A DNA stretch of 64,000 nt from Calonectria ilicicola (GCA_020809705.1 CP085829.1:4774001-4838000), one strand, 5' to 3'. Shown: positions 1-9,758, counted from the first letter of the stretch. The notes: generated by a model from the letters alone, not told the origin. Made by a program: numbers and translations.

Positions 1-192
1 CCGTTGGAGAAAAAAAAAGCCCAGACCAAAAAAAAGGACCCCTCACCTTCGCCGCCTCCGAGTCCGCATTCGTCGTCGCATTTTATACATTCCGCCAGCC
101 GAGGCCGCGCGACAGAGTCAGACCCTCCGTTTCTCGTCCTGCAAAACGGCTTCCTCCTTCTTAATCCTATTCACCCACGCTTCACCACCACA

Positions 193-1026
193 ATGCCCGC
201 TCCCACGATAGATCAGGGTCAATTTGACTCCATCCCAGATGCCATTGAGGCCTTCCGTATGCGACCCCCTCCTTTCTTCTCGCCTGACATGTGGTCCCGT
301 CGCTATCCGCCTCGCGGTTCCGCCAACTCGGACTTCGGACGTTCCGCAAGACATTGGACACACCTCAGCTAACTGTTCGCCTCGATAGGAAAGGGAGAGT
401 TCCTCGTCGTGCTCGACGACCCTTCACGCGAGAACGAGGCCGATCTCATCATCGCCGCAGAGGATGTAACCACCGAGAAGATGGGCTTCCTGGTCCACCA
501 TAGCTCCGGCCTCATTTGCGCTCCCCTCTCTCCCGCCCTCACAGAATCCCTCGGTCTCCCGCAGATGGTCCCCAATAACGAGGACCCCCGTGGAACTGCC
601 TATACCGTCTCCGTCGACGGCGCGGACCCCTCTGTCACCACCGGCATCAGTGCTCATGACCGCGCTCTTGTGTGCCGCGTGCTTGCCGACCCCAGCTCCA
701 AGCCCGAGAGCCTGCGCCGTCCTGGCCACGTCTTCCCACTGCGCTCCCGCCCCGGCGGCGTGCGCCAGCGACCCGGCCACACCGAGGCCGCGACCGAGTT
801 CTGCCGCCTCACCGGCAAGGTGCAGGCCGCCGTAATCTGCGAGATTGTCGACGAAGGTGAAGAGGTCCCTGGTCAGGCCATCCGCCAGAGCGTCGGCATG
901 CTCCGCGGCGAGGCCTGCATCGCATTTGCGCGCAAGTGGGGTCTAAAGGTGTGCACCATTGCCGACCTCGTCGCCTACGTCGAGAAGACGGAAGGCAAGC
1001 TAGAGCCCAACGGCACCTTGGCATGA
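193..1026 (+). CDS. RIB3: 3,4-dihydroxy-2-butanone 4-phosphate synthase
   Basis: Converts ribulose 5-phosphate to 3,4-dihydroxy-2-butanone 4-phosphate plus formate, supplying the four-carbon unit of riboflavin. Exons 193-256 and 389-1026 give 233 residues; the 132-base intron starts GTATGC and ends GATAG. Splicing restores the N-terminal block IEAFRKGEFLVVLDDPSRE. Family motifs are visible: the acidic substrate/metal loop DDPSRENEADL, TGISAHDRA, and GHVFPLRSRPGGVRQRPGHTEA with the catalytic-site His and Glu. It is a single-domain fungal enzyme of normal length without the GTP cyclohydrolase II half of bacterial RibBA. The ATG at 193 follows a CACAATG context and is the first ATG of the spliced frame. 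I saw no FMN riboswitch-like fold. Identity is secure; only the exact splice sites are inferred. Confidence 0.95.
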
Positions 1027-2069
1027 GTGCATGGGTGAACGTGGGGTCGGTTGAATGTAGGCTAGGGGATGTGTGAGGGCGGCAGCAGCGGTTCCCTTCC
1101 TTGTATACACGCATGTCTGGTGATTACTGTTTGATGGCCATGTTTTTATTCATACTTTTTCGTGGTTTCCCCTCTCCTGGGTTTGGGCATAGACTTGGGG
1201 CCATCATTGCCTCCTCATGTTGAATATGGCAGCCAAAGAAAATACCAAGACAAAAAATATCAGCAGATGAGGTCACCCTCGTCTTTTTTTTTATTGCATC
1301 CGTTCTGTAGTATTTGGCTTAGGGATTTTCCCAGTCCTTGCAACAGTGGCTTTGTAAATAAACATTTTCATGCAAGACAGCACCATCTCATGCCATAATC
1401 GTGATTTACAATTAGTAAAATCGAGGTCTTGCTGTGAATTGGCTCTGTGTTTTCCCAGTTTCCAGTCTCCCTATTTTTATAGTTTAGACATATGTATGGG
1501 CCCCCCGTGTTTGGCTTTATTTACTAATACATCCCTTTTGGGTAACAATCGACATCAATAACCAAATGAAATATTGGATGAATGCAATGCAATGCACAAG
1601 GTATATATCCCAGGCCTTAGAATTCAATATCTATGCAATAAAATAGATTTCATCGACAAGTATACTAAGCAGGGATAGCGACTTCGTCCACACAGGATTT
1701 ATAAAATGCAAGCGCGAGCTCGACCTAGTATAGGGAGGCACAGGCTTTTGTGCTACTACTTATGTGGCAAGAAAAACATTACTCGTATAACTTTCCAAAG
1801 TTCAACCGGAATTTTCTATACCGAAGCCTTTATAATGTATTGATTGAACTCTCAAGGTAAATTTACTTAACAGCACCTCCATTATATAAATAAATCATCA
1901 AGTTTCCAAACATCAGCCATCATCTCCTAAACAATTTGCTATTCTCATGGATACAACTCAAGTGACCAGGGAATGATGCCAGAGCACTTGCATCCAGTCC
2001 CAGAAAAAAGGGCCCTTCGCTAGCTGGCAAGGATGTTAACAACGCCGGTGAGTTGAAGTCTGGTAAGCT
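1027..2069. other. Intergenic: RIB3 3' flank
   Basis: About 1.0 kb between the RIB3 stop and the convergent gene ending at 2070. It is AT-richer than the flanking exons, has many short stop-interrupted frames, and contains AATAAA-like tracts near 1357 and 1635 that could serve 3'-end formation. No gene, tRNA or repeat recognised. Confidence 0.6.
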
Positions 2070-2972
2070 CTACATTAGCGCATCAGATACAATATAGGCA
2101 TAAATAAACTCACCTTCTTGTATTGAACTTGGCGAATTGGTCTCAGAGCCTGTGTTTGATCCAAAATCACTTAACCTATTTACTCCGGGTTCCCTCTTTA
2201 CCTTCTCTGACCGTAACATGTCATATAGGACTTGGCCGATGATGAGGTGATCGTCTTCGCGATCGCTCTTCACGTTGGCTACCAAAATATCGACATGCGT
2301 AGTCGGAATATGAGTAGCAGATTGCAGACCAACGTTGCTAGATCGCAAACCGACGCCGCTAGCCCAGAACATTGGACTATCGTACGACGAGTGGCGCAGA
2401 GCCCTTACAAAATCCCGTTGCCGAGGGACCGGATGCAGAGTCAATTCAAGCGCCCAGGCAGCTTTTATATCAAGAATAGAGTGCCTGGACGAGAGATCAA
2501 CCGTTGCATTCACGGGCTCCCAATCACCTGTTCCTTTCATACATATGCCTCTTATTCGCCGTTCGCTATGTCGTGTTTCGGTCGTGGAATATGTATTCAA
2601 CGTATTGAATGGCATTGGTTCGAGCATGACCCTTTTCCAGTCTTGATCCGGTTTTTCGAAAACGAAACCAGTCTTTGACAAGGGGTCTCCCTCGCATGAT
2701 GCAGTGTCGGAAGCATCACTCTGGGCTAGCTGTTCGATGGAGAGCTTTGGAGGTGGATGATCTGAATCCAGTGATTGTCTTGTTACAAGCGACTGTAACT
2801 GACGCTTTCCCAACGATGAGGCATGGCGGGACCTAGATGTAGACTTAAGCGATGTATGTTTAGGCTTAGCTGTTTCATTTTTCAATTTTTCAATAAATCT
2901 ATCATCGGCGCCTAATTGACTTGTAGTGAAAAATAGCCCCTCTCGCTTAGGATTTCGTTGACGGCTAGGCAT
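2070..2972 (-). CDS. Uncharacterised 300-residue protein
   Basis: One uninterrupted 300-codon frame starting at an ATG (2970-2972) and ending TAA. I do not recognise it. The N-terminal 130 residues are polar, Ser/Lys/Arg-rich and probably disordered (basic start MPSRQRNPKRE). Residues about 130-280 look folded, with alternating hydrophobic stretches such as THVDILVANVKSDREDDHLI and IIGQVLYDMLRSEKVKREP. There is no signal peptide or membrane segment. No upstream ATG extends the frame and no intron is needed. It lies tail-to-tail with RIB3. It is probably a real gene because of the length of the open frame and its non-repetitive composition, but its function is unknown. Confidence 0.6.
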   Translation of the reverse strand: MPSRQRNPKREGLFFTTSQLGADDRFIEKLKNETAKPKHTSLKSTSRSRHASSLGKRQLQSLVTRQSLDSDHPPPKLSIEQLAQSDASDTASCEGDPLSKTGFVFEKPDQDWKRVMLEPMPFNTLNTYSTTETRHSERRIRGICMKGTGDWEPVNATVDLSSRHSILDIKAAWALELTLHPVPRQRDFVRALRHSSYDSPMFWASGVGLRSSNVGLQSATHIPTTHVDILVANVKSDREDDHLIIGQVLYDMLRSEKVKREPGVNRLSDFGSNTGSETNSPSSIQEGEFIYAYIVSDALM

Positions 2973-4438
2973 GAAGTTCTAAGGGGTTTGATAAAGTAGA
3001 TGGTGGAGGAGAAAAGCATATAGGTGCGAGAATCCCCACGAGAAAGAGGCGAGAGCGTGGGCGAGTGAGTGTGCCCCAACGGATGTAACCAAGTGCATTG
3101 TCCTTGTGGCGTATTTCAGCCGAACATGCAAAAGACGAGGGGTAGCCAGCCGGAAGGGTCTCCCGCTTGGTTATCGAATGAATGGGGTTGGGAACGACAT
3201 TCTCGGACATTTATGCTACCCTGTATACACCGGTCGACCAGGATGAGTGTTTCATTTTACAGCGTTCCATCACTATAAGTCCCCTATGTAATTTTAAATC
3301 CTGTGCAACTTTCATGGTCCGATACGACCTAGATCACCGGTGAGAGTGGTCTTACACAAATGCGGACTACGCCATGGTTTGCAATGATGACCGTGCCGCC
3401 TGGGCGCGCGTTCTAACAAGCCACTTGTGCCAGCTGATCCGATTGAAACGTCACTAGTGGAGTAAGAAACGAGGCTGTGACGACCAAGGCCAATGATATA
3501 GCGGCACATTTTAAATTTTCTTTCAAAAGTGCGTCTGAACTGATTGGTTCTCTTTGTGCACTATCGCCCAGATCACTCCTTATTGAGCGGTCAGAGCTGC
3601 AGGAGCAAGTCACAAGTAAGAGAAGAGTCTGTCTGTACAAATAATACGAGGACCTGCTTTATGCCGATGACCATGCTCCATTTTACGGACGCGGAGGGGG
3701 TATTGATGGATACCCAATTTTTGACTATATCCACCCTTGCACACTCACACTTTACACACCGTCTGAAAGGAGAGCCTCGCATCTTGCAACTCCAACTGAC
3801 TGCACCACGCTCAGGCAAACGTGCGGCGCAAACGCACAAGGATGGATTGACATGTGCGTCTCTTGAGACAGAAAAAGCAAAGGACGCTTGTATTAGCAGC
3901 GCATTTTTGTTATTTCCTCGCGTGATGACAACGCCACTGGCTTGACTGACCCGACCCGTGAAGACCGGATACCACAGCCTGAAATGTTGACCACCCCTCC
4001 TGGCAAAAGGAACCAACATATTCTGCGTCCTTGCATCATCATGACATTACCACATGTGACAGTGTCGAATTAAAAAAAGCCACGTGCCAGTCCGAACAGG
4101 AGATTTACTTCGAAAGTACAAACTCATTTGTAAATCCCAATTCCAATTAATCTCGGACGCCAAATCACCAACCGAGATTTTCATAATCCTCTCCGATAGA
4201 CGGTCTACTCATATTACTTTTTTTTGTAATCTCAACATGAATTTACAATTCCAAGGGCCTCGAGCATGGGCCTCGTGTTTCGTTTTACTTCCGATAAGAC
4301 CCCCTTCCCCCTTACTTCCTCCCCTTGTTCATCTATAATTCTCTATCTAACTCAGTTCTGTGAATATTTCTCAATCTCTTCCTCTGACCCGTTACAACCT
4401 ATATTTCGACTCTGTCAGCTATACATGATTTTTGAACC
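2973..4438. other. Intergenic: divergent promoter region
   Basis: About 1.5 kb between two divergently transcribed hypothetical genes, so it should hold both promoters. Open frames here are short and overlap on both strands without protein-like composition. No RNA gene or repeat seen. Confidence 0.5.
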
Positions 4439-5425
4439 ATGGGAAAACCTTGCGAATCAGTCGAAGTTCGGCTTCGCTCCGTCGAATCTCAAGATACCAA
4501 ATACCAAACTCCAAAAGGGAAAAATGTTCGCCCTCACACTGCCACAGTGTCGCACATAATAAACAGCGCAAAATACAGTTACATAAATGAAAGTTTAGCA
4601 CGGAAGCTACTTCTCAAAACTTTTGGACCAAATGGTCCGGCCATCAAATTTGGAAACGATACCATTATTGAACTCGACTGGCATTATCCAGGAGAGAATA
4701 CACCACAAACCACTAAGCACCTTGTTATGCGCGAATCCAAATTCCAGATTACTCTAAGGAAAGAAGATTGGGAACAGCCAATGCTACATTTTCTCCGGAA
4801 AAAATTCCCAGAGAAACAATTCAAACAACGACAGGCTCTGACGCCACAAGAAGTCCAAAAGGCTGACGCCAAAGCCCCCGAAACCAAGGCATCCGATATT
4901 GAAAATCACGATTGTGGCAAGACTGTGGATCATGAATTAGAGTACGAGTCAGACACAGAGTCTGCGCTGGATTCGTCTTTCTATTTCTCCAGGTCAAGCA
5001 CAGCTACAACCAATTGTAGGGTAAGAGAATGCACTCAAATGGGGACCGAAGAGCACGGCCGAAGTCACAAGCATAGTCACAAGCATGAGTATGCGGCTAG
5101 TAGCGGTGAAGACACTAAGAATGAGGAGTTAGGAAAACCACAACCAACAACGCAAAAGGCAAACGAGGCAGGTCACAATAGTGGAATTGGCCCCCAAAAT
5201 AAGCCCAGGGGTGTCGGGGAGCTCGGGGAACCGGGTGAAGACGAGAATGGGGATGAGGAGGAGGATGATGATTGGCTTCAATTTGAGCTCATTGACACTG
5301 ACTCAGAAGATGCAGAACCCGATGACCCGCAGGAAGATGCATACTGGACATGGTCAAAAGAGAAATCTCAGTGGTTCCACGAAGGTCCAGATGGTACTAC
5401 AGTATGGTTCTCAAAACTCGTATGA
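4439..5425 (+). CDS. Uncharacterised acidic protein, possible degenerate retropepsin-like domain
   Basis: A single 328-codon frame from ATG 4439 (context ACCATGG) to TGA 5423-5425. Residues about 35-110 read like the N-terminal half of a retropepsin-like fold as found in fungal proteins of unknown function (a hydrophobic strand, SYINESLARKLLL, then paired strands), but no Asp-Thr/Ser-Gly catalytic triad is present, so protease activity is not expected. Residues 150-285 are polar and acidic, with a His-rich spot (HKHSHKH) and an Asp/Glu tract. The C-terminus ends in an aromatic motif (AYWTWSKEKSQWFHEG) of a kind I associate with Hypocreales hypothetical proteins. Function is unknown; the fold suggestion is weak. 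Confidence 0.55.
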   Translation: MGKPCESVEVRLRSVESQDTKYQTPKGKNVRPHTATVSHIINSAKYSYINESLARKLLLKTFGPNGPAIKFGNDTIIELDWHYPGENTPQTTKHLVMRESKFQITLRKEDWEQPMLHFLRKKFPEKQFKQRQALTPQEVQKADAKAPETKASDIENHDCGKTVDHELEYESDTESALDSSFYFSRSSTATTNCRVRECTQMGTEEHGRSHKHSHKHEYAASSGEDTKNEELGKPQPTTQKANEAGHNSGIGPQNKPRGVGELGEPGEDENGDEEEDDDWLQFELIDTDSEDAEPDDPQEDAYWTWSKEKSQWFHEGPDGTTVWFSKLV

Positions 5426-6959
5426 CTTGGTTCTGGGCCCATCAAATATGAGCCTAAGAGGGGTCACGAGTTCTTGTGCAGCAGTGACATCGCGCGGAAG
5501 AGCCTTGTCCCGGCGTTGCAAATCCAATCATGTATATTTGTATCGTAGTTTTCTTTACAATCATAGATATTCACATTCAACAGGGGTGCTGGTTCGGGTA
5601 AGCCTAACCTCACAATGAGAATTCCCCTCGGTTCCCGAGTGCTTTTCAATGCTTATGTGGTGCCGAGGGGAATTGCCGAAGCCATTCTAAATTGCGCAGG
5701 AAAAAAAATCCCAGCTGGGATACTAACTCAAGTGGCGAACCACTGGGGTGTATAACGGGTAAGACCGAGGGAAAATCGGTTCCGAGCAGACAAGGGTGGC
5801 TATGCCGCCACATGGCAAAGCTCCAAGACATAAAACCAACACCACAGGCATATCACGATGAGTCGGAATGTATGTATCATGCATTTTGTGCGGTTTCAGG
5901 CAAATTTTCCACCAAGACTGATTTTTCAGCCCCCCCAGACATGCAGATGCAAAGTTCTTCCAACGCCAAGCCAATAGAAGAATGATCAGGCTGTGGGCTG
6001 GGTCACACTGTTGATGGAGGGGAGTGCGTCAACAAATCCGCAAATCCGCATAACTTCCGCAAAGACTAGAGTATATGTGGAGGCGCATGCATTTCCAATG
6101 AAATCAATGTTGTCTCATTGAATCAAAGGCGGTGTGCATTCTAGTCATCGCTTTGACCAATATTGATGTTGGGTGCCAAAGAGGTGCCGTGTCAAACTCA
6201 TTCATTGATTACCAGATTTGGATCCATGCTGACACGCATGAAGCAATAGGAAATCAAGTGTGTATCGGGTGCGTTTTAGTAAGGGATGGTGAACTATGTC
6301 GCACCGATCAAACGCCACTGAGCAATAAAAAAAGGAGGCCTTCCACTCTGATCAACACCACGTGTCTCACTTTGGGTATCACTCGGCAGAGTTTGTATAT
6401 CGACTATGAAATTACAAATTGGGCTGTGCTACGGAGTGATCAGCCGGCCAGTGAAACACCAAAGGTTCTTACTTTCGGACACTACTCATATCTTTGGTTG
6501 AACTCGTGGCTAGCATTCGAAGGCAACCAGCTGCCATGTGGGTAACTTGCTCAATGGCTCGGCTGTGGCTTCCCAACTATAAAAAAATATTGCTGACTGA
6601 GATGTTGGTCATTCTCAATTTCTGACAAATCGAAGCATTGCACAGGATTGCCAAGCTGCGCATTTTGCAAATATAGCCGCTAGTATCATTATTAGGCGAG
6701 AACCTTTGGGGACATAGTGAAAACCTGCCCTAGTCCTAAAACATAAACCATGGCCCGCTCTCATCTACCGCAAACACCAAATCACCAAGATGAGCATGTC
6801 ATCATTTGACCTTCTCTGCCGTCCCTATGTTCGAGCGGCTATGACTATTCCAAGTCTCGAAGCTAAATTATACTATAACTTAGCAAACTGCGAACCGAGA
6901 TGGCTGCATAGGGGGCCTCAAAACATGAGTCACGTTTAGAAACACGGCATATCATGACC
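5426..6959. other. Intergenic: convergent 3' flanks
   Basis: About 1.5 kb between the 3' ends of the acidic hypothetical gene and the DNA glycosylase gene. It is AT-rich in places, with short overlapping frames only. I looked for transposase or reverse-transcriptase motifs and saw none. Confidence 0.5.
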
Positions 6960-8334
6960 CTACTTTCTCAGTCTGGAAGACCTCCTGCGTCCAGAATCAG
7001 GTGTGGCATCCTCGGTTGCAGGCTCTAATTTCACCTTGTCTTCTTTAGGTTCCGACTTGATCGGTGCCGCACGCTTCTTCTTGGCTGGCGGTTCACTCTC
7101 GTCCCAAAACTCAGAGGTGGTCTTTCGTGATTTCTTTGGTGCTTTAGCCGTTGGTTTAGCCTTTGCCGGCTTGGTTTCCACTGGCTTCGCTTCCTCTTCT
7201 TCGGTTTCCGCCGGCTCTTCTTTGATGCCCGGAATAGTTCGACCAGTCTTTTTCTGTACACCAGGTGCATAACAACTTGTGCGACCACCCACTGTAATGA
7301 ATGCAAGTTTTTCACCATTAGGGAGCTTGGTAGCAGCTCCTTTGGCACCCTTGCCCCATCTGTAATTGAAGAGCCAATGGTCGGGAAACTGATCAGAATC
7401 CCCCAGTTTATCGACAGACGTCTGGCATACATAGCGGATGTTTTTGTAGAGGGTGGAGATTTGATCGTCATCAAACTCGTCGCAGTATTGCTCAGGATGT
7501 AGTTTTGCTTGATAAAGCGTTTCATCAGCTACCCAATTACCAATGCCACTAATCATTGTCTGGTCAAGCAGAAGAGCTTTGATCGGGACGTGTCTGGATC
7601 TGATCTTCCGCCGGAGATAATCTTCGGTGAAGACATCTGGATCCACAACTGGGTCGGGACCATTCTCCACAAGGGGAGAATGTTTTCTGATTTCTGCTCC
7701 TGGACAATCAACGAGACGGACCCGTCCAAACCGGCGCGAGTCGGCAAATGCAACCTCGACCCCGGGATTTCCCTCAGTCGTGAACTGGAATTTCCAAAAT
7801 CGAGGAGGCCATTGCGCAAGGTCCTCCTCTTTCATCTTCTTGTAGTAGTTGGTATATGCAGTCTTCTCGCCTTTGATGTGAACCCATCCTGCTACGGTGT
7901 GAGCGCATGCGATTGCAATGGGCATAGGGTAGTACCTGTCATGCCAAAATGCATCACAAGATGCGGTGGTTTTTCCAGAGTGATCCTTCTCTAGATTAAC
8001 CAAAAGATTGTATAGCGGGTCTTAAAATGGCTTACCAAAAGTACTTCCCTTGACTCCCAGATGACACAATCTGAAGAATTAGACCACGATACGTTGTCCA
8101 GAGTCCTCTTTGGGCTACTTACTTTCTTCCCCTTCAACGCGGCCTCAACCTCGGCACCGGTGGTTCCCACTTTTCCAAAAACATTCTTGTCGTCTATTGC
8201 GGACGCTGTGGATATCCGCTTCCCAACCACGTGAAGACGGAGGAAGTGGACAATGCGAGCAACTGCACCAGACTCAGTAAGGTCCCTGTGGGCATCGGCA
8301 TTATGTGAAACCAACCTTCAGCAATCTCTGGCAT
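6960..8334 (-). CDS. Formamidopyrimidine-DNA glycosylase (Fpg/Nei family, zincless finger type)
   Basis: Base-excision repair enzyme expected to remove oxidised purines (FapyG, 8-oxoG-derived lesions) and cut the abasic site. Five exons: 8316-8334, 8123-8262, 8036-8070, 7936-7985, 6960-7888; 390 residues. The first exon encodes only MPEIAE plus one base and supplies the catalytic N-terminal Pro2 and Glu3. Splicing then gives VARIVHFLRLHVVGK, YFWITLEKPPHLVMHFGMTG and the helix-two-turn-helix segment DQTMISGIGNWVADETLYQA with the conserved Asn. The C-terminal finger reads FITVGGRTSCYAPGVQKK and lacks the four Cys of bacterial Fpg, as in plant FPG1. The tail of about 110 residues is Lys/Glu/Pro-rich and resembles nuclear targeting sequence. 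Intron 1 (53 bases) ends GTGCAG. Confidence 0.92.
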
Positions 8335-8583
8335 TTTGAAAAGAGTTTGAGAGCGAAATGAATTAACTGCAAGTGTCTAATCTAATTCGACGCCTGATCA
8401 AGTTCGACAGAATTGACGCGAAGGGCGCAAGCGAGGCTCGCGTCTCCACGCGATATCACGTGAGATATCACATGGAGCTCCAGTCCCCACTTTGCATATT
8501 TTTTCTTAAGAGCTCTCTTCTTGCTCGCAAAACTTTTCGCCTTTTTTCAAGCTTTCCATTCTTCACCAACATTGGATTCTGAG
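8335..8583. promoter_or_regulatory. Bidirectional promoter: DNA glycosylase / snoRNA host gene
   Basis: The 249 bases between the glycosylase ATG (minus strand) and the first intron donor of the snoRNA host (plus strand, 8584) must contain both transcription starts. It holds a pyrimidine-rich run (about 8500-8570, rich in TTTTTC/CTCTTC), as is common just upstream of fungal start sites, and a palindromic pair ATATCACGTGAGATATCACATG near 8451-8472 centred on a CACGTG E-box. No TATA box is obvious. Confidence 0.45.
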
Positions 8584-8624
8584 GTACGTTCTGAATGCGC
8601 AGCACAGCTGCACAGCTTCCTTCC

Positions 8625-8710
8625 CCTTCCTGATGACACTTTACACCGCAAACTAGAGTCTTTGACCTAAATGGAATGAAACCTCTTTTTTACACGTCAG
8701 TCTGAAAGAC
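8625..8710 (+). ncRNA. snR78: Box C/D snoRNA, snR78-like with added snR72-type guide
   Basis: Lies inside host intron 1. Box C TGATGA 8631-8636, D' TTGA 8662-8665, C'-like AATGAA near 8675, D CTGA 8702-8705. The D' guide at 8649-8660 is a 12-base perfect antisense to the 25S segment GACTCTAGTTTG; the fifth base upstream of D' (A8657) faces the U equivalent to yeast Um2421, the snR78 site. The D guide at 8693-8700 is antisense to CTGACGTG in 25S, with three more pairs beyond one mismatch; the fifth base (T8697) faces the A equivalent to yeast Am876, the snR72 site. The rRNA sequences are recalled conserved segments, not a database hit. One RNA thus appears to do two yeast snoRNAs' work. Confidence 0.85.
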
Positions 8711-8875
8711 TACCTTCGTCACGCATTGTTTTTTACGTCGCCGCAAGACTGGACCCGTGCTGACTTTTCACAGAGCTCACATCACCAAGCGGTGGATCAT
8801 TGCGAGCATGCTCAAGCTTCCTCCAGGTCTGAGTCGACCTTGAAAATGGTACGTTACTACTTGCGATTGCGCCCT

Positions 8876-8972
8876 AGTCCTACTGTGATGATCAATTCGT
8901 TTTAAATATACGCTGGAAATTACCGGCTGAGATCTTTCATTGAAGATATAAAATGGCTATTTCTGATGGACA
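8876..8972 (+). ncRNA. snR77: Box C/D snoRNA, snR77-like (18S Um578 guide)
   Basis: Lies inside host intron 2. Box C TGATGA 8886-8891, D' CTGA 8927-8930, C'-like TGAAGA 8941-8946, D CTGA 8963-8966; terminal stem GTCC 8877-8880 with GGAC 8968-8971. The guide AATTACCG (8918-8925) is antisense to 18S CGGTAATT of the 530-loop; the fifth base upstream of D' (A8922) faces the U equivalent to yeast U578, the snR77 site. Immediately upstream, AATATACGCT (8905-8914) is antisense to 18S AGCGTATATT lying about ten bases 3' of the guided site, which suggests a second stabilising duplex with an rRNA loop between. The second guide before D has no match I recognise. Confidence 0.83.
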
Positions 8973-9084
8973 TCTTACCCAGTTGTATTTGTTGGCACTC
9001 AAGAAGAAGCCCCTGCTAACAACATTGAAGTCTTAGATACTGGCAAGGTATGCTGCCTCCCATTCCGATCCCATTCCATACCTC

Positions 9085-9189
9085 GATCCATATGATGAAA
9101 CGGCACTGGGCTCCGAACAAATCGCATGAGCAAGACAAGCCATTTTGCGGCAAGGCCTAGAAAACCTCGCCCACTGATTCAATAGGATC
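9085..9189 (+). ncRNA. snR76: Box C/D snoRNA, snR76-like (25S Cm2197 guide)
   Basis: Lies inside host intron 3. Box C TGATGA 9093-9098, D' CCGA 9113-9116, C'-like ATGAGC near 9125, D CTGA 9174-9177; flanking stem GATCC 9085-9089 with GGATC 9185-9189. The guide GCACTGGGC (9103-9111) is antisense to 25S GCCCAGTGC; the fifth base upstream of D' (G9108) faces a C which, counted from the helix 69 region, is yeast C2197, the snR76 site. The segment before D (AACCTCGCCCA) has no rRNA match I recognise. Confidence 0.82.
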
Positions 9190-9327
9190 AACATTCAATT
9201 CATGGATGCTTGAGAACAACTGAGGCTAACCTCAATTGAAGTGTCAGTGTTTGCGCTTATTACCACACTGGTTTGCAAGTATACGCTTGCTATGCTAGAG
9301 TAAGTGACTTTGCCTTCTTTGCACATC

Positions 9328-9424
9328 AATGCCTTCCTGATGAAACAGATGACGAGTCTTAATCGAGTTTTCGTTGCAGACACCATCTTTTTTTATACCA
9401 TTCATGCATAACTGATCCTGCATT
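9328..9424 (+). ncRNA. snR75: Box C/D snoRNA, snR75-like (25S Gm2288 guide)
   Basis: Lies inside host intron 4. Box C TGATGA 9338-9343, degenerate D' CTTA 9358-9361, D CTGA 9412-9415; terminal stem AATGC 9328-9332 with GCATT 9420-9424. The guide AGATGACGAG (9347-9356) is antisense to 25S CTCGTCATCT; the fifth base upstream of D' (C9353) faces the G equivalent to yeast G2288, the snR75 site. A second 10-base perfect antisense, CCATTCATGC (9398-9407), lies before box D and matches 25S GCATGAATGG about 20 bases 3' of the first target; its fifth base (C9407) faces a G at about yeast 2307, a site I do not know to be methylated. Confidence 0.84.
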
Positions 9425-9529
9425 TCGTTTACAATATGTGTTTTTCATTATGTGTGAACCCAGCTAACAGCTAAAAGGTTTCGTAAGGTTAGTCACTACG
9501 TGGACTTGCACTCTCTTTTGATGCGATCA

Positions 9530-9613
9530 TCTCCCTGATGAACCAAAATGAAAATGACAAGCATATGTCCGAGCTTCTGCAACGACGACAAATCATTTAT
9601 TTTCTGATCGAGA
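9530..9613 (+). ncRNA. snR74: Box C/D snoRNA, snR74-like (18S Am28 guide)
   Basis: Lies inside host intron 5. Box C TGATGA 9536-9541, D' CCGA 9569-9572, D CTGA 9604-9607; terminal stem TCTC 9530-9533 with GAGA 9610-9613. The guide ACAAGCATATG (9557-9567) is an 11-base perfect antisense to the 18S 5' domain segment CATATGCTTGT; the fifth base upstream of D' (T9564) faces A28, the snR74 (vertebrate U27-type) site. The segment before D is AT-rich and gives no convincing second target. Confidence 0.86.
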
Positions 9614-9758
9614 CAACGCATCATGAGAGACATCTTGTACTCGTTGCTCAACAAGTACTGACCTCTTAAAAGTAATATGCACTGTCATCTCATTCAAACA
9701 AAGCGTTTGTGACCCATCAACTAGGTTAGTACCTGCTATGTACTCCCTTCCCTTCCAC

